Shown piece after piece: positions 46,756-57,808 of a stretch of 64,000 nt of DNA (the stretch's first letter is position 1; the number at the start of each line of letters is the position of its first letter). Source of the DNA: Zingiber officinale (taxonomy: Eukaryota; Streptophyta; Magnoliopsida; Zingiberales; Zingiberaceae). The position numbers were made by a program, and so were the translations under genes. The notes beneath the pieces are model-generated. The model searched no databases. It had not been told where the DNA came from and was given only the letters and a program-made list of their open reading frames with translations. The stretch lies in NCBI RefSeq assembly GCF_018446385.1, contig NC_056000.1:52732722-52796721 (forward strand), in the 5' to 3' direction.

Positions 46756-46830
46756 GGTGCGTATGTTCTCTATCGCTTATTTAAGAAACCTGAAGAAACT
46801 ACAGATTCCAACAACGAGAGAAGTAATCAT
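46756..46830 (+). pseudogene. Probable NAC-domain transcription factor exon remnant
   Basis: After an intron-like acceptor (TTGTGCAG, ending 46755) the plus strand reads GAYVLYRLFKKPEE. This closely resembles subdomain E of plant NAC proteins (usual form GxFVLCRLFKK), where the last NAC exon starts. The frame stops about 20 codons later and no other NAC subdomain is seen nearby. It is either the edge of a decayed host gene or a captured piece. Confidence 0.5.
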
Positions 46831-48340
46831 CCTTAGTGGGACTCAAACCATTGGGACATTACATAAACTCGAGGCAAAAACTCAGAAGATTGAGATAATA
46901 TAGTTGCTGTCACTAAATAAAATTGTACTTAGTAATTTTTCATCACAAATCTCATCTTGATGAGAAATCGAGAGTTCAAATAGATTAGAAATGTTCACAT
47001 ACCTTGATATTTATTAGAGAGAAACCTATTGAGATCGTGCCTATGATCGTGTCCATTATAATGGTCCACCCTGAAATAAATGTTGTTCAATCATGGTATC
47101 AGTTGGTTACTCGGTCATTGCTAGCTAGGGGTCAAGACGTGGAGGGACCATCTTGTATGTCATAGGCAGCCCCCCAACTATTGATTGGAATGCATGGACT
47201 CGAGTTCAAATTTATTCATAACTATCTTGGTTGAACTTCTAGCAAAATAAAAATGCAATTAGCAAGGGAATAATTCAGAAAAGTGACTTGTAAGAAAACA
47301 AAATTCAATTATGATGCACCTTTCATGTGTTTATTTGAAATGAAAATTGAGGAGTTTGTTTAAAGAAATTGCCATTAAAAAAAGAAATACAAAAGTGTGA
47401 TTGATCATTGATATGGTTGGATGTGGCTGGTTGCATATTTAATGTACACTTTGGCCGTATGAGATAATTAAAAGCCAAAAGTTGCTGGTGTGTGCAGTGC
47501 ATGTGGTAAGTGAGAAATTAAAGCCAAAAGAAGCTTCGAAGCAATCAAAACGACAGAGCCATGAGAGGTGTACAAGGCCACCCACTCATGCCACTTGCCA
47601 ATAAATGCCAAAAGTATGTTTTTAATGTTAGGGAGGAAAAGGTTGATGGATTGATTGGTGGGCAAACAAGTTGTGGTGCAATTAGTTCTCTAATTTATTG
47701 AACCGCATACTCATATTCCATAATATCTATCAAAATACATAGTTATTTCCTATTATATTTCTCTTTTATTGACTGTATGAGTTAATTTTCTATCCATTAT
47801 GTACTAAACTGTCTAATGAATTTGTGATAAAACATTTCAAAACTGTGTCAATTTCAAAAATCAAACTATGAAATCAATGTCTAAGAACATGATTACAGTC
47901 ACAAGAATGAGGTAAAGAGTGCAATAAATTTAATTTGAAATGTTTATGAGAAGCTTAAGGTCATCAACGAGTTTTGGTTAAAACTTCATTGATATTCTTA
48001 GAAATCTCAAAATCCCTTCAAATTATGGCCATTACACCCTTAGGAGTTTCCTTAGTGTAATAATGCCCTCATACTTGATTCTATAGCTTAGATTGAGAGT
48101 TGTAGATTTTTAAAATATTTACAACTTGAAGATAATTTGACATAAACTCATTAATGGGCAAGGCTTTTAGGACACTTAGGGTGTTGGTGAGTGGTGAATA
48201 GCTTCTTTTGCTTCTTCTTATTGATATTGTAGCGGAAAATTTGAAGTAATACTAACACCTTCGTTTTACTTGATCTCCACCTCCTTGAGATGACTAATCT
48301 AAAGATCCACACTATGCACACAGCTCCACTATGAACACAC
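46831..48340. other. Low-repeat stretch without recognisable gene
   Basis: No LTR ends, domain or long ORF could be supported. The stretch is AT-rich. Positions 48200-48340 (GTAGCGGAAAATTTG, then CTCCACCTCCTTGAG) look like part of a plant LTR but have no partner in the window. Confidence 0.4.
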
Positions 48341-49668
48341 TGTTGGATCGAGACGTACGTGAGAGGAGAGGGGTGAATCACATGATTTTGAAAATCCTTT
48401 TTTTCGATTTTTAAACATAAGTACGCAGCGGAAAAACATGAAAATGAAAAGCAAGTAAAAGAACAAGTTTGATTTTACTTGGTTCGGAGCCTTCTATGAC
48501 TCCTACTCCAAGACCCAGATTTTGTGAATCTATCGACGGGTAATTTTCACTAATAACCTCTTCCCAAACCGTCAGAAGAGAGGATCGAGTATAAAAAGAA
48601 TCAGAAGAGTGTAACAAGCTACACTTTCCATTTTTAGAAATTAAGTACAGAACTTTAAGCTTTGTTACCAAACACTTTTGTAGACAGTCAGCTCGAGCTT
48701 GGTGTTTGGACGGCTTCTCAACGACAGTCGGGCATAATAGTGTCGTAGCAGGGCAGCAGTAGGAAGTCGTAGTAGTCAGAATGTCAATCAGACGCGTAGA
48801 AGCTCGTATATGAGTTGTTGAAGAATGCTTGATCAAGATACCCTTTTAAAGAGTGTGGAAGGCGCCTTCTATAGGTAAAACTTTATCCCGACTTCGGTGC
48901 TCCTTATAGTCGATAAGATCTAAATTTTATCCATTGAAAGACGCCTTCTATAGCACCGAACATGCCTTCCATAAACAGTACTGAAGGCGCCTTCCAATGC
49001 TTGAAGGCACCTCGGGTACTGCTCACCTGAGACATTTTTACTCCTTTCTCCCTACAAGTTAGATCAATCTAACACGACAATATCTAGCATACAAAACAAA
49101 GTTAGCACAATAATAATATAATTAATTTATAACTTAGACCCTATCTTCCAGACCAGAATCTAGTTAGGTTCTCAATTTAGATTTATGGAATGGACCTAAA
49201 TTGAATCGACGCCTACTGCCCCCTCAACCAGGACACGTCTTCACTTAATCACTCTCCTTCAATAACTTACCTTCATTTACCGTGTGTCAAGTTACCTCAT
49301 TGACGTCAATATAACTCACCAGGTCTTCCTGTAGAAATCGTACATCTGGACTTCCTCCTGTCGGGAATCGAACATCCGATCTTCTACCGAAATCACACAT
49401 CCGGACTTCCTCCTGTCGGGAATCAAATATCCTGATCGTCTACTGGAATCGCACATTCGAACTTCCTTCCTACCAGAATTCCACTTCTGGACTTTGCCAC
49501 TCGAGAATCGCACATCCCGACTAGACTTCCTGCCTGGTGTCAGGTCTTTTTAACCTGTCAAGTTAGTCAACCTTTCACACTCGGTAAATGCATTAGATTA
49601 CGTTAACACCTAACTTAATTTATTTATCATTCATCAAAACCTGAGTTAAACTATAAATTATATCAACA
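48341..49668 (-). repeat. Copia LTR with GAAGGCGCCTTC palindromes
   Basis: On the plus strand it runs TGTTGGATCGAGACG ... ATATCAACA. It is the same family as 61512-62649 and 8381-9122. GAAGGCGCCTTC and relatives occur several times at 48858-49010, just upstream (minus strand) of a TATA-like TTTAAAAG at about 48843-48850. Confidence 0.85.
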
Positions 49669-51053
49669 ACCTCTTCGTTTTTGATGCAATGACTAACTGA
49701 GTTAGAGTTAGGAAAAGATATGTAAGATTGAAATAGCAATGACATGATTCAAGAGAACTTAAAATTAACTTAAATTTCCATTTTAGTCTCTTGATCATTT
49801 TAGGGTTAAGATTTTCAAGATTTAGCTTGTCTTTTTCTTACTTAACTCTTACCCTCCCCCTTTGATATTTATCAAAAATAATGTAGATAAACATAGCAAA
49901 TTATTGTAACAAAACTCTAGTAAGTATAGAACTTACAAAAAAATTGCAAGTTTTATGGGTGGGAGGAGTTTAACATAATTCTACAAAAAATTTTAAACTT
50001 TTTCAAAAGGGTTTCAAAACATTTCTAAAAACAATTCATTTTGCAAAGCTTAAAGTTTAGAAATTGTTTTGCAAGATTGTTTTTAAAATACTTAAAAATG
50101 GTGCACGAATATTGTAAACTAATTTAGAGTGTTTTCAAAGAAATTTTGTTAAGTAAAATAAGTTTGAAAGTATTAGAATCCATTTAAATTTTCTAATTTT
50201 TCAGAAAAAAATTTAACATTTTGAAAATTGACTTTGTGAAACAATACATTTTGATCCAATAGATTTTGCAAGAATTATACAAAATAGATTTCAAATATTT
50301 GTTAAAAAGATAGTTTGTTTGAAAAGGATATTTTAAAATTTCAATTGTTCAAAACTCTTTATGAAAAGTTATGCAAAGAATTTTCTTAAGTAAAATAGTT
50401 TTGAAAGTATTTTCAAAAATAGATTGTTTAAAGTGGAAAAACACCTATTTAAAAAGACTAAGATTTTTTGCAAAGTAAGTATTTGAAAAGTATTTTTGAA
50501 AGTATTTTGTAAAAAAATTAAAAGCAATTTTGAAAGTGATTTTTTCAAATAGTTGGAAAGAAAATAAATTATTTTGAAAATTATTTTTTATTTTCAAAAA
50601 TATTTATCTAAAAATTCAGTCTTAAATATCTAATCGTTAGTTACTAACTAACTATCAGAAAATAGCAGTGTTCACTTGGTATCCAATTAATGTTTGACTA
50701 AAATGGATTACTTACCTGATCACTGCAATTTTGATATTTTTCACCCAGATTTGTATTGATGCACTAATATAAGTATCAAAAGTCTAAACAATAGACCTAT
50801 GCATCTCACGCCGTTCTAAGTTTTTGAATATATAATCAAGGTAGACTTTATGTATTTGTGAGATGCTCGATACCTAGATATAAGAACATGCTTTCTATAG
50901 ATTTGATCTAGTCTAAGGCAAAAACATATTTTGAAATACTAAGAAAATGAGAATTTTTAGAAATATAAGTAAAGAATTTTCCTAGAATTTGTAAACTATT
51001 TGAAAATTATTTTAAAAATAACAGTCCAAATCTATCATACGCATACCTAGTTT
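49669..51053 (-). other. Non-coding spacer between Copia RNase H and the 3' LTR
   Basis: This is very AT-rich with many diverged copies of TTTTGAAAGTATTTTGAAA-like text. No ORF is supported. It resembles 63400-63900 and 59460-59720 in style, both from related elements. Confidence 0.65.
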
Positions 51054-51274
51054 TCATCTTAAGTTACTAAATTCAAGTTCTGATAATGGTTTCATAGAAA
51101 TGTCAGTTAAATTTGATTTTTGCTCAACATAGTTAAAGTCAATATCGCCTTTGCCTACATGATCTCTTACAAAATGGTGTTTTACTTCTATATGTTTGGT
51201 TCTTGAATGATGCACTGAATTTTTGGTTAAGTTTATTGAATTTATGTTATCAATAAAGATTTTTGTATGTTTAT
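51054..51274 (-). pseudogene. Copia RNase H C-terminus
   Basis: The minus strand reads NSINLTKNSVHHSRTKHIEV, then KHHFVRDHVGKGDI and TDISMKPLSELEFSNLR. This is the end of copia RNase H (usual form DNTSAINLTKNPVQHSRTKHI). Its beginning is replaced at about 51275 by the Tat LTR. Confidence 0.9.
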
Positions 51275-52469
51275 TGATCCTGTCCGAAGGCGCCAAGCTG
51301 GAAAGCCAGGGAGGTGGTAGTTTCGCTGACTGGATGAAGACCTCACTCTCTGCAAAACAAAACTAAAACTAGGGAAGGGGTCCTTGACATTGACCCTCCG
51401 ACATTCAAGTTAGAAACAGGAGAGGAAAAAAGTGAATACTAAGGATAAAGATTTTTTTTTTTGCCCTTCTTCATACCTAGCGTGCCCTTTTTATACCTTT
51501 TCTGGTGACCCTCCATCTTCCCATGTTTAATGTCCCCTGCTTAATAATATTGATTACCGACAGAGAATATCTTTGTCTTGACTTATTCTCATTTGATGAT
51601 AGATAGAGTGTTCTATTTAGTTTTCTCTTTCCTTTATTAATTATCCATCTTTTCCTCTTTTATCATTTTATTGCTTCATTAATGTATAATGTCAATGCCA
51701 TTCTTCAAGCTAGGCAGGTGGTCCACTTGACTCGGGCTCCCCGCCCGTGTAGCTTGTTCTCCTACCGACCAGACTAATTATACTTGTTTACTATGATGGC
51801 TGATCAGACAAGGGGCTCTTCGATCGACCAATGATCCGCTTCCCTAATGTTGTCCGCCTTTACTTTGAACTATATCATGGCAATTGACTCATGCCAAGTA
51901 GGCTCTTCCTTACCGCCGCATCACAAGCCTTCCCTTCAAGTCTAGTCGAATGAGGCTGTAAGTTCGACTGACTGGACAAGATGTTGTTGGTGACTCTGAA
52001 GCTCGTTCGGCCCAAATGCTATAGTGTCTGATCAGACTATGCTCGATCTGTAATCGTTGGTTGGCACACAAGCTAACATCGCTAGACCTTATTTCACCGT
52101 TGTCGGGTTCAGTCATGTGGTCGTTCCTTGCACCGATCGAGAAGATGAGCAGCAACACTTGGCAAATTGTTTTCTGTTATGTGTGTCCTAGGGCGAGTCC
52201 GGTCGTGGCTGACATCATCTATATTTCTTGAAGACAGTGCAAATCCCTGCTAATTATGACCGAGCATGGGACCATACCTTTTTAAATAAGTTCATTAAAT
52301 GTTATCCGATGACTGCAGGACACGTGTCTCTCACTGCCACCGCATGCTCGATGTGACAGGTGGACATTCGCTTATGACGAGACGTGCTCCTTTTCAAAAT
52401 CAACAGTTGGATCTGCTTCTAGGTGTACATAACCTTGGATCGGACGGCTAAGGTCAATCGACCGCGAGG

Positions 52470-52477
52470 TTTATAAG
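52470..52477 (+). promoter_or_regulatory. TATA box of the antisense ORF in Tat element 2
   Basis: TTTATAAG lies 212 bases upstream of the ATG at 52689, followed by a CT-rich leader. It is on the strand opposite to the element's own transcription. Confidence 0.5.
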
Positions 52478-52688
52478 CCTCACGTGCTTCACCATCTTCC
52501 TCACTTTGCGTCTTCATCTTCGTCGGTGAGCATCTTAGCGATACTGCGTTCTTCACCTTTTCTGTCGATCTCAGCGATTGTTCTAGTAACCTCTTGTCTC
52601 CTTTCAATTGAATCTGTATATTGTTCTTTCTTAGTGTCCTCTCTTTTAGTCGAGTTTCTTTGTTGTTTCCTGTCAATTTTTATTTCCA

Positions 52689-55600
52689 ATGGCAAGCTCT
52701 TCTCAACCTCCTGTCTCCGTCCCTGGATTCTGGTACACGTCCATTGAGTTCAGGTTCGACAAAGGCGACGTTGAGAGTTTGAGAGTTGCCTTTAAAATTC
52801 CATTTGATTATCAAATTGGTCTTCCTTCGGCTTTTGACCACCCGAACGAGTCGCCTCTGATTTTGTATGCTTTTTTAGGGACTAATTTACCGCTGATCTA
52901 CGGTTCCCTATCCACCCTTTCTTCTCTGCCGTTTGTAAATATTTTTGTATTCCTCTCCATCAACTACTATCGAACTCCTTTCAACTGTTGTGCGGGGTCG
53001 TAGTTCTATTTCGCCTGCACAGCATTTGGTGTTGGTCATTTTGCATGTCACGTGGCACATCAAATTAATTAAGATTAGGAACTCAACTAAAATAAAGACA
53101 AGTGTTGTAGCAACGAGTCCCAATTTGTATTTTTCCAAGGATGACTAATAAATGTGTGTATATTCTAGAATTAGTTTCAATCAAAATCTAATTTCAACCT
53201 GAATTCATTTAACTCCCAAAAGTGCACTACATCAATCTTAAATAGGTTCAAGACAGTGTCGTTTTCTTCTACACATGATTCATTTCCTTCTCATCAAACT
53301 AAAATCAACTAAGCGCAGATTCTAATGTCTCATTGAATCAAATAGATCAATTATTATCTTTTAGATTCAAAATCATAGTAAACATGAAACTCAAGAGCTC
53401 ACTATACTTCTAGAAACCGAAATAGCATCCTAGCCACAAACACAATCAACTTCAATAATTAATTCTATCACCACATCTTCAATTCATTCCCACAATCAAC
53501 AAATTGATACAAAGGTAGATCATGAAGAACATCAAGTGATCCATTCAACATCTAAACTAGTTCACAATCATTAAGATCAAGAATCAAATCAACACTAATA
53601 AAGGAAAACCAAGTTAGTAGCTAAACATGGTTTGGATTGCAAACGTTCAAAGAAATCAAGTAGCGAAACTGAAAAATAAAATCTGAATTGCAAAACTAGG
53701 AAATCAGATCATCAGATCTGAACAAAAGTATAAGAATTCTAAAATGAAACAAAATGGAAGATGCATTCCACACCCAAACCCTAGTCCAAACTCCTTCTCT
53801 CTACCGTAAAGCAGAAATGCCATCGGGAACACCCATCAAGCAACCGGCGGTGAAGATCTGAATTCCAGCTCATTCAACATTTTTCATAGCTTGTGGGGAA
53901 CGCCCTCTTCAAGCTCGCATTGCCTGAATTAACCAGCATCCGAAGATTGCCATCAACAAAATGGGGAACGCCCTCAATTCTGCCGATGATGGACTTCACG
54001 GAATCGAGAACACGAAGCGGAGAACGCCCTCAATTCGTGCCTTTCTTCTTGATTGCTGGTCGCCGGATAGTTCAAAGCTCGCCGCCGACGAAGGAGTTTG
54101 TCCTTGGATCTGGAGTGTGGGAGCTGATACCGTGGAAATGAAGAGGAAGAAGATGGAGGTACAGTGGAAAATCGTGAGCTACCCACACTGTAGCTTCTCA
54201 AGCTTTTAAATCAACCTTAAATTTGATCCAACGGTCCATAACACTTTGATCTCGATCAACGGTGGAACATCTCAGATCTGGATCAAGAACTCTAGATCTT
54301 CATCAACGGCTGTGATGTGCTTCCTCTTGGCTTGGATGGACCAGATTCTTGATGGATGGCTCAGATCTCTCCGATCTTCAACGGACGGTCCAAATTACTC
54401 CAAGGCATGATCAACTTGATTATCCCTAGATTTGAGCCCAAATGTGGTCTGATCTGATTGGGTTCATGGCCCTTTTGATACCTACAAAATAATAATCAAA
54501 ATATTAGCATCAAATACCATGAAAATAAACTAATTTACAATTAAGTCCAAGATAAAAAATATGATGTAGATATGAGTTCAATCTATGAGAAAAACATTAA
54601 AAACTTGCATTATGAATCAAGATAACATAGTCAAAATCATGGTTATCAGCATTCCCCTCACTTTTCGGCTCTTTCACTATTTCTATTATCACAAACTATC
54701 CGAGCCGGGGACTTTTCTCTTCCAAGCCCGAGTGGGCATAGTCTTCTTTGACAAAATGTCGTCCTCCAACAAGCATTGGAGAGACTACTACTTTTTTGTT
54801 CACTTTCCCAAGTGATCGGATTTCCCGACCAGGTGGCAATTAGAGGTGTTGAACCCTCTAGAGCTCAAGAAATACAAGAGTCGCTTGGACTACCTTCATG
54901 CAGCTTCCAGCTTGGCCGGTCAAAAATACCATATACTTAAGTTGCTGCTGGAGGGTGTCATCTATGTGTTCAACCTGAGCCTGATCCACACAAGGCTTCT
55001 GTCCAGCCTAGGTATGCTCCTTCTTGGTCTAACTTTTGAATCTAACTGATTTCTTCTTTTCTTTTGCAGCCCAAGTCATGTTGCGTGCATGTTTGGCCAG
55101 TAAAGCCAAACTCGCGGACGCAGAGATCAATGCTGCGGCCATGGCTGAGTTAGAGAGCCGTAGTTTGCAGCCGGTCGACTCTTAGGAGGATCCACTCGGA
55201 AAGAGCACAGGAGCCCCAGCTCAAGGGAGTGAAGGAGTAGCTAGTCGTACGGTCGACGATGCAGCGGTTATCACAATGAATCCCCCACCTGAGCGGCTTC
55301 CGATAATTCTAGTTATCAAGGCCTCAGAATCGGCTTCTTCAGGAGAGCTGTTGATAAGTCGGAAGGGGCACCGCGCAGAGATTGTTGCCTAAGCCACAAC
55401 CTCTGCCACATAAACTCCAACTAGGACAAGCCCACGTCTGTCATCTGAGCGGGGTGAAACCTCCACACCTGTGCCCTAGCAAGTGATGGCCATCCCACAT
55501 ACTTTGCTTTCATCCGATCGGGCGTCGTCCTTGTCCGGTCTACCACAAGGAACAATCTGTGTGCCACTGGTAGCTTTCCTACCACCTCCGTCGAAGACCC

Positions 55601-56384
55601 AGAAGTCTCGCATCCGGCCAGCATCAACGTCTTAGTCGACTGGCAGAGCAACCTCGACTTCGTCTGCTTCGAGTGGCCAGCGCCACATAACGGCGGTCAT
55701 CCATCTGCTGACTGATGAGTGGTGTGACTCTGACAGCGCTGAATTCTGAGCCCCAGAGCACCAAATAATCATCCAGGGGTTGCTTATATAGATATGGGTC
55801 AATACCCGGGCCCGTGCAGCGGTCATGCCTCCAGGGGCGCTTGCCAATAGTCATACCCAGATGTCCACTTGGGTAAGCATTTTACATATTACTATTCATC
55901 ACCGCTCGTCCCTAAGAATTTTTTGCTTCCTCATAGTATTGGGTAGAGAGCCTGGCCATGTGTCAAAGGCTCACATTTTTGGAGCAGAAAGTCAAGTAAA
56001 TGCAAGCCCTGAGTGACCAATCATCTGCTTCCCAGGCGCAGCTGGAGAAGATGAGTGCTGAGATGGCTCAACTAAGAGCCGATCTGAGTGTGAGCGCCGA
56101 GTAGCTGGATGCGAAGAAGAGAAAAGGAGCTGAACATCCTGCTCAATTGGCTCAGCTTGATAAACAAGTCAGCTCCTTCGAGTCCAAGCTTAATTTGGCC
56201 AACACCAGGAAGCTCCGAGCCATCGAGGACTTGGAGATCAAAAATAAGGAGTTTCGGGTGTTGGTCCAAAACCTAAAGGAGACTAAAGCCACCTTGAAGG
56301 CTAAGAGGGATGGACGATCGGTTGACTAGACCATAGTGAAGACCCAGCTCATCCAAAAAGATGAAGAGATAGCCATGTTGAAGG
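52689..56384 (+). pseudogene. Antisense, intron-containing ORF of Tat element 2 (gypsy-type transposon domain plus coiled coil)
   Basis: The ATG at 52689 starts MASSSQPPVSVPGFWYTSIE. A frameshift near 52900 separates the next block (IPLHQLLSNSFQLLCGVVVL). A solo LTR at 53027-54648 then interrupts, and the domain resumes at 54654 (PLTFRLFHYFYYHKLSEPG, NKHWRDYYFFVHFPK). Introns with GT...AG borders can be placed at 55012-55069 and 55873-55936, after which reading frames continue. The end is a Lys/Glu/Gln-rich coiled coil (55940-56384) cut by the Copia LTR. It resembles the PF04195-type domain reported for antisense ORFs of Tat elements. Stops at several places make it non-functional. Function is unknown. 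Confidence 0.72.
53027..54648 (-). mobile_element. Solo LTR of unassigned family, TSD GCATT
   Basis: The plus strand starts TGGTGTTGGTCATTTTGC and ends AATCATGGTTATCA. GCATT lies on both sides (53022-53026 and 54649-54653). Removing it rejoins the antisense ORF in frame (LHSI to PLTF). A TATA-like TTTAAAAGC on the minus strand near 54202-54212 suggests minus orientation. GAACGCCCTC is repeated three times at 53899-54030. No internal region is seen. Confidence 0.85.
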
Positions 56385-57235
56385 TGTTGGAATCCCAAGG
56401 TAGTTTTGATGTGATCAATCGAGTTAGGTTAGGTCCTGTTATATTTTGATTCCTGTGTCTAAGTGTGCAGGAGCTTAGGAGCTTAGGAGCACAGGAAGTC
56501 AAACGGAAGACGTGGCTAGCGAGAAGGACAGTATGGGAGAGAGTTGACGGGCTTGGTGCATCTCAAGGATGAGATGCTGCGGAAGAGTACACCGATGGAT
56601 GAGAAGGATGTGCGCGATATTCGAGGGATGAGAAGCCAGAGCGGAAGCCTGCTTGAGGAAAAGGTCGAAAATTGGGTTCAGTGAGCCTTATTTCGGTTGA
56701 CAAAAATCACCCAGGTGATCGAAGTGGTGAAAGAGCTAAAGTGGAGCTATGGAGCTACTAGAGGCACCTTCAACAGGAGTTGAAGGTGCCTCCGTGACCT
56801 TCAGGCTGAAGGCACCTTCTGTTGGAACCCCAAGGTGTTTTGATGTGATCAAACAAGCTAAGTTAGGTCCTGCGTTTGTTTAACCCTTGTGTCTAAGTGT
56901 GCAGGAGCTTAGGAACACAGGAAGTCGAGCGGAAGACGCGGCTAACGAGAAGGACGGCACGGGGAGAGAGTCGACGGGCTCGGTGCATCCGAGGGACAAG
57001 GTGACCGCGGAAGAGTACACTGGCGGACGAGAAGAACGTGCGCGGCGTTCGAGGGACGAGAAACCCGGAAGGAAGGCTGCTCGAGGAGAAGGCCGGAATA
57101 TGGGTTCGGGTGAGCCCTATTCCGGAAGGCCGAGATCACCCAAGCAAATGGAGCCGGAGCGAACAGACCCGGACCGAGATGAGCTGGATCGAGACGAGCT
57201 GAACCGGAGTCGAAAAGTCAACCTATGTTGACCTT

Positions 57236-57410
57236 AGGGCTCCGGGCGCCGGGAACCATTCCGGGCGCCCGGAACCGACCGGGGCGCCCGAAACCCTTCC
57301 GGGCGCCCGGAATCGACTTTTCAACAGGATCGAGTTTTGACTCGATCCGACCGTTGGGGGATAAAATTTATCCCCCCCAGGGTGCCCGGAACCCTTCCAG
57401 GCGCCCGGAC
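57236..57410. repeat. CCGGGCGCCCGG palindrome cluster upstream of the LTR TATA box
   Basis: The 12-base palindrome CCGGGCGCCCGG and one-base variants occur five times, separated by AACCATT, AACCGA and similar short linkers. The TATA box is 7 bases after the last one. The 3' LTR version (60327-60477) has one unit fewer. Confidence 0.92.
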
Positions 57411-57416
57411 CAAGAC

Positions 57417-57424
57417 TATAAATA
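57417..57424 (+). promoter_or_regulatory. TATA box of the gag-only element 5' LTR
   Basis: TATAAATA within an inverted context (CCAAGACTATAAATATAGCC, then TTGG). It is duplicated at 60485-60492 in the 3' LTR. Confidence 0.7.
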
Positions 57425-57754
57425 TAGCCTTGGTCCAGAAGCAATTATCAATAAAGAACAACTACTTGTAATCCAGTGCTTTCATTTGTGTTATTTCTTT
57501 CTGTGCTTTCAACGCTGTAAGAGGCTACTCCGCCCAGAGGAGAATCAATTAGTGCGCCTTCTTTGCCTTGCATTAGCAATCCTCTGATTGTAAACCAAGT
57601 AATTCCTCTGTGTCTACTTTCTGTCTTAATTAGTCTCTGTCGTTTTAATTACAAGTTCTTTTAAGTTAGTTGAATATCCGAGAAGGGTTTTTGGTCTTAT
57701 TTTATAGGGCAATTCACCCCTCCCCTCTTATCGGCCTCCAAAGGGACCTACAAG

Positions 57755-57766
57755 TCGTATCAGAGC
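57755..57766 (+). other. Primer-binding site of the gag-only element
   Basis: TCGTATCAGAGC directly after the LTR differs by one base from the initiator-Met site TGGTATCAGAGC. Confidence 0.85.
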
Positions 57767-57808
57767 GAGGCGCTTCAGGAGGACTAACCGCCGATCGAAG
57801 CAACAAAG

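Larger units (their letters stand above)
48341..51274 (-). mobile_element. 3' part of a minus-strand Copia element (SIRE/Maximus-like)
   Basis: On the minus strand an RNase H end (51054-51274) is followed by a long AT-rich spacer (49669-51053), a short purine tract (GAAGAGGT at about 49670-49677) and a complete LTR (48341-49668). The long spacer between pol and the LTR fits SIRE-type elements; the lineage is tentative. The 5' part is missing because a Tat LTR begins at about 51275. Confidence 0.82.
51275..56384 (-). mobile_element. Second Tat-lineage element, 3' LTR and antisense-ORF part
   Basis: It begins TGATCCTGTCCGAAGG where the Copia RNase H is cut. A minus-strand TATA (GGTATAAAAAGGG, about 51488-51500) suggests an LTR in minus orientation covering at least the first few hundred bases. 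The plus strand then carries an antisense ORF (52689 onward) like that of Tat element 1. The pol part would lie to the right but is displaced by the Copia insertion at 56385. The LTR's inner end was not found; 51500-52430 holds no gene. Confidence 0.65.
56820..57752 (+). repeat. 5' LTR of the gag-only element (933 bp)
   Basis: It runs TGTTGGAACCCCAAGG ... AGGGACCTACA. A TATA box TATAAATA is at 57417-57424. Upstream, 57236-57410 holds five CCGGGCGCCCGG-type palindromes and the near-palindrome GGGGGATAAAATTTATCCCC. Minus- and plus-strand frames overlapping the LTR are chance. Confidence 0.95.
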
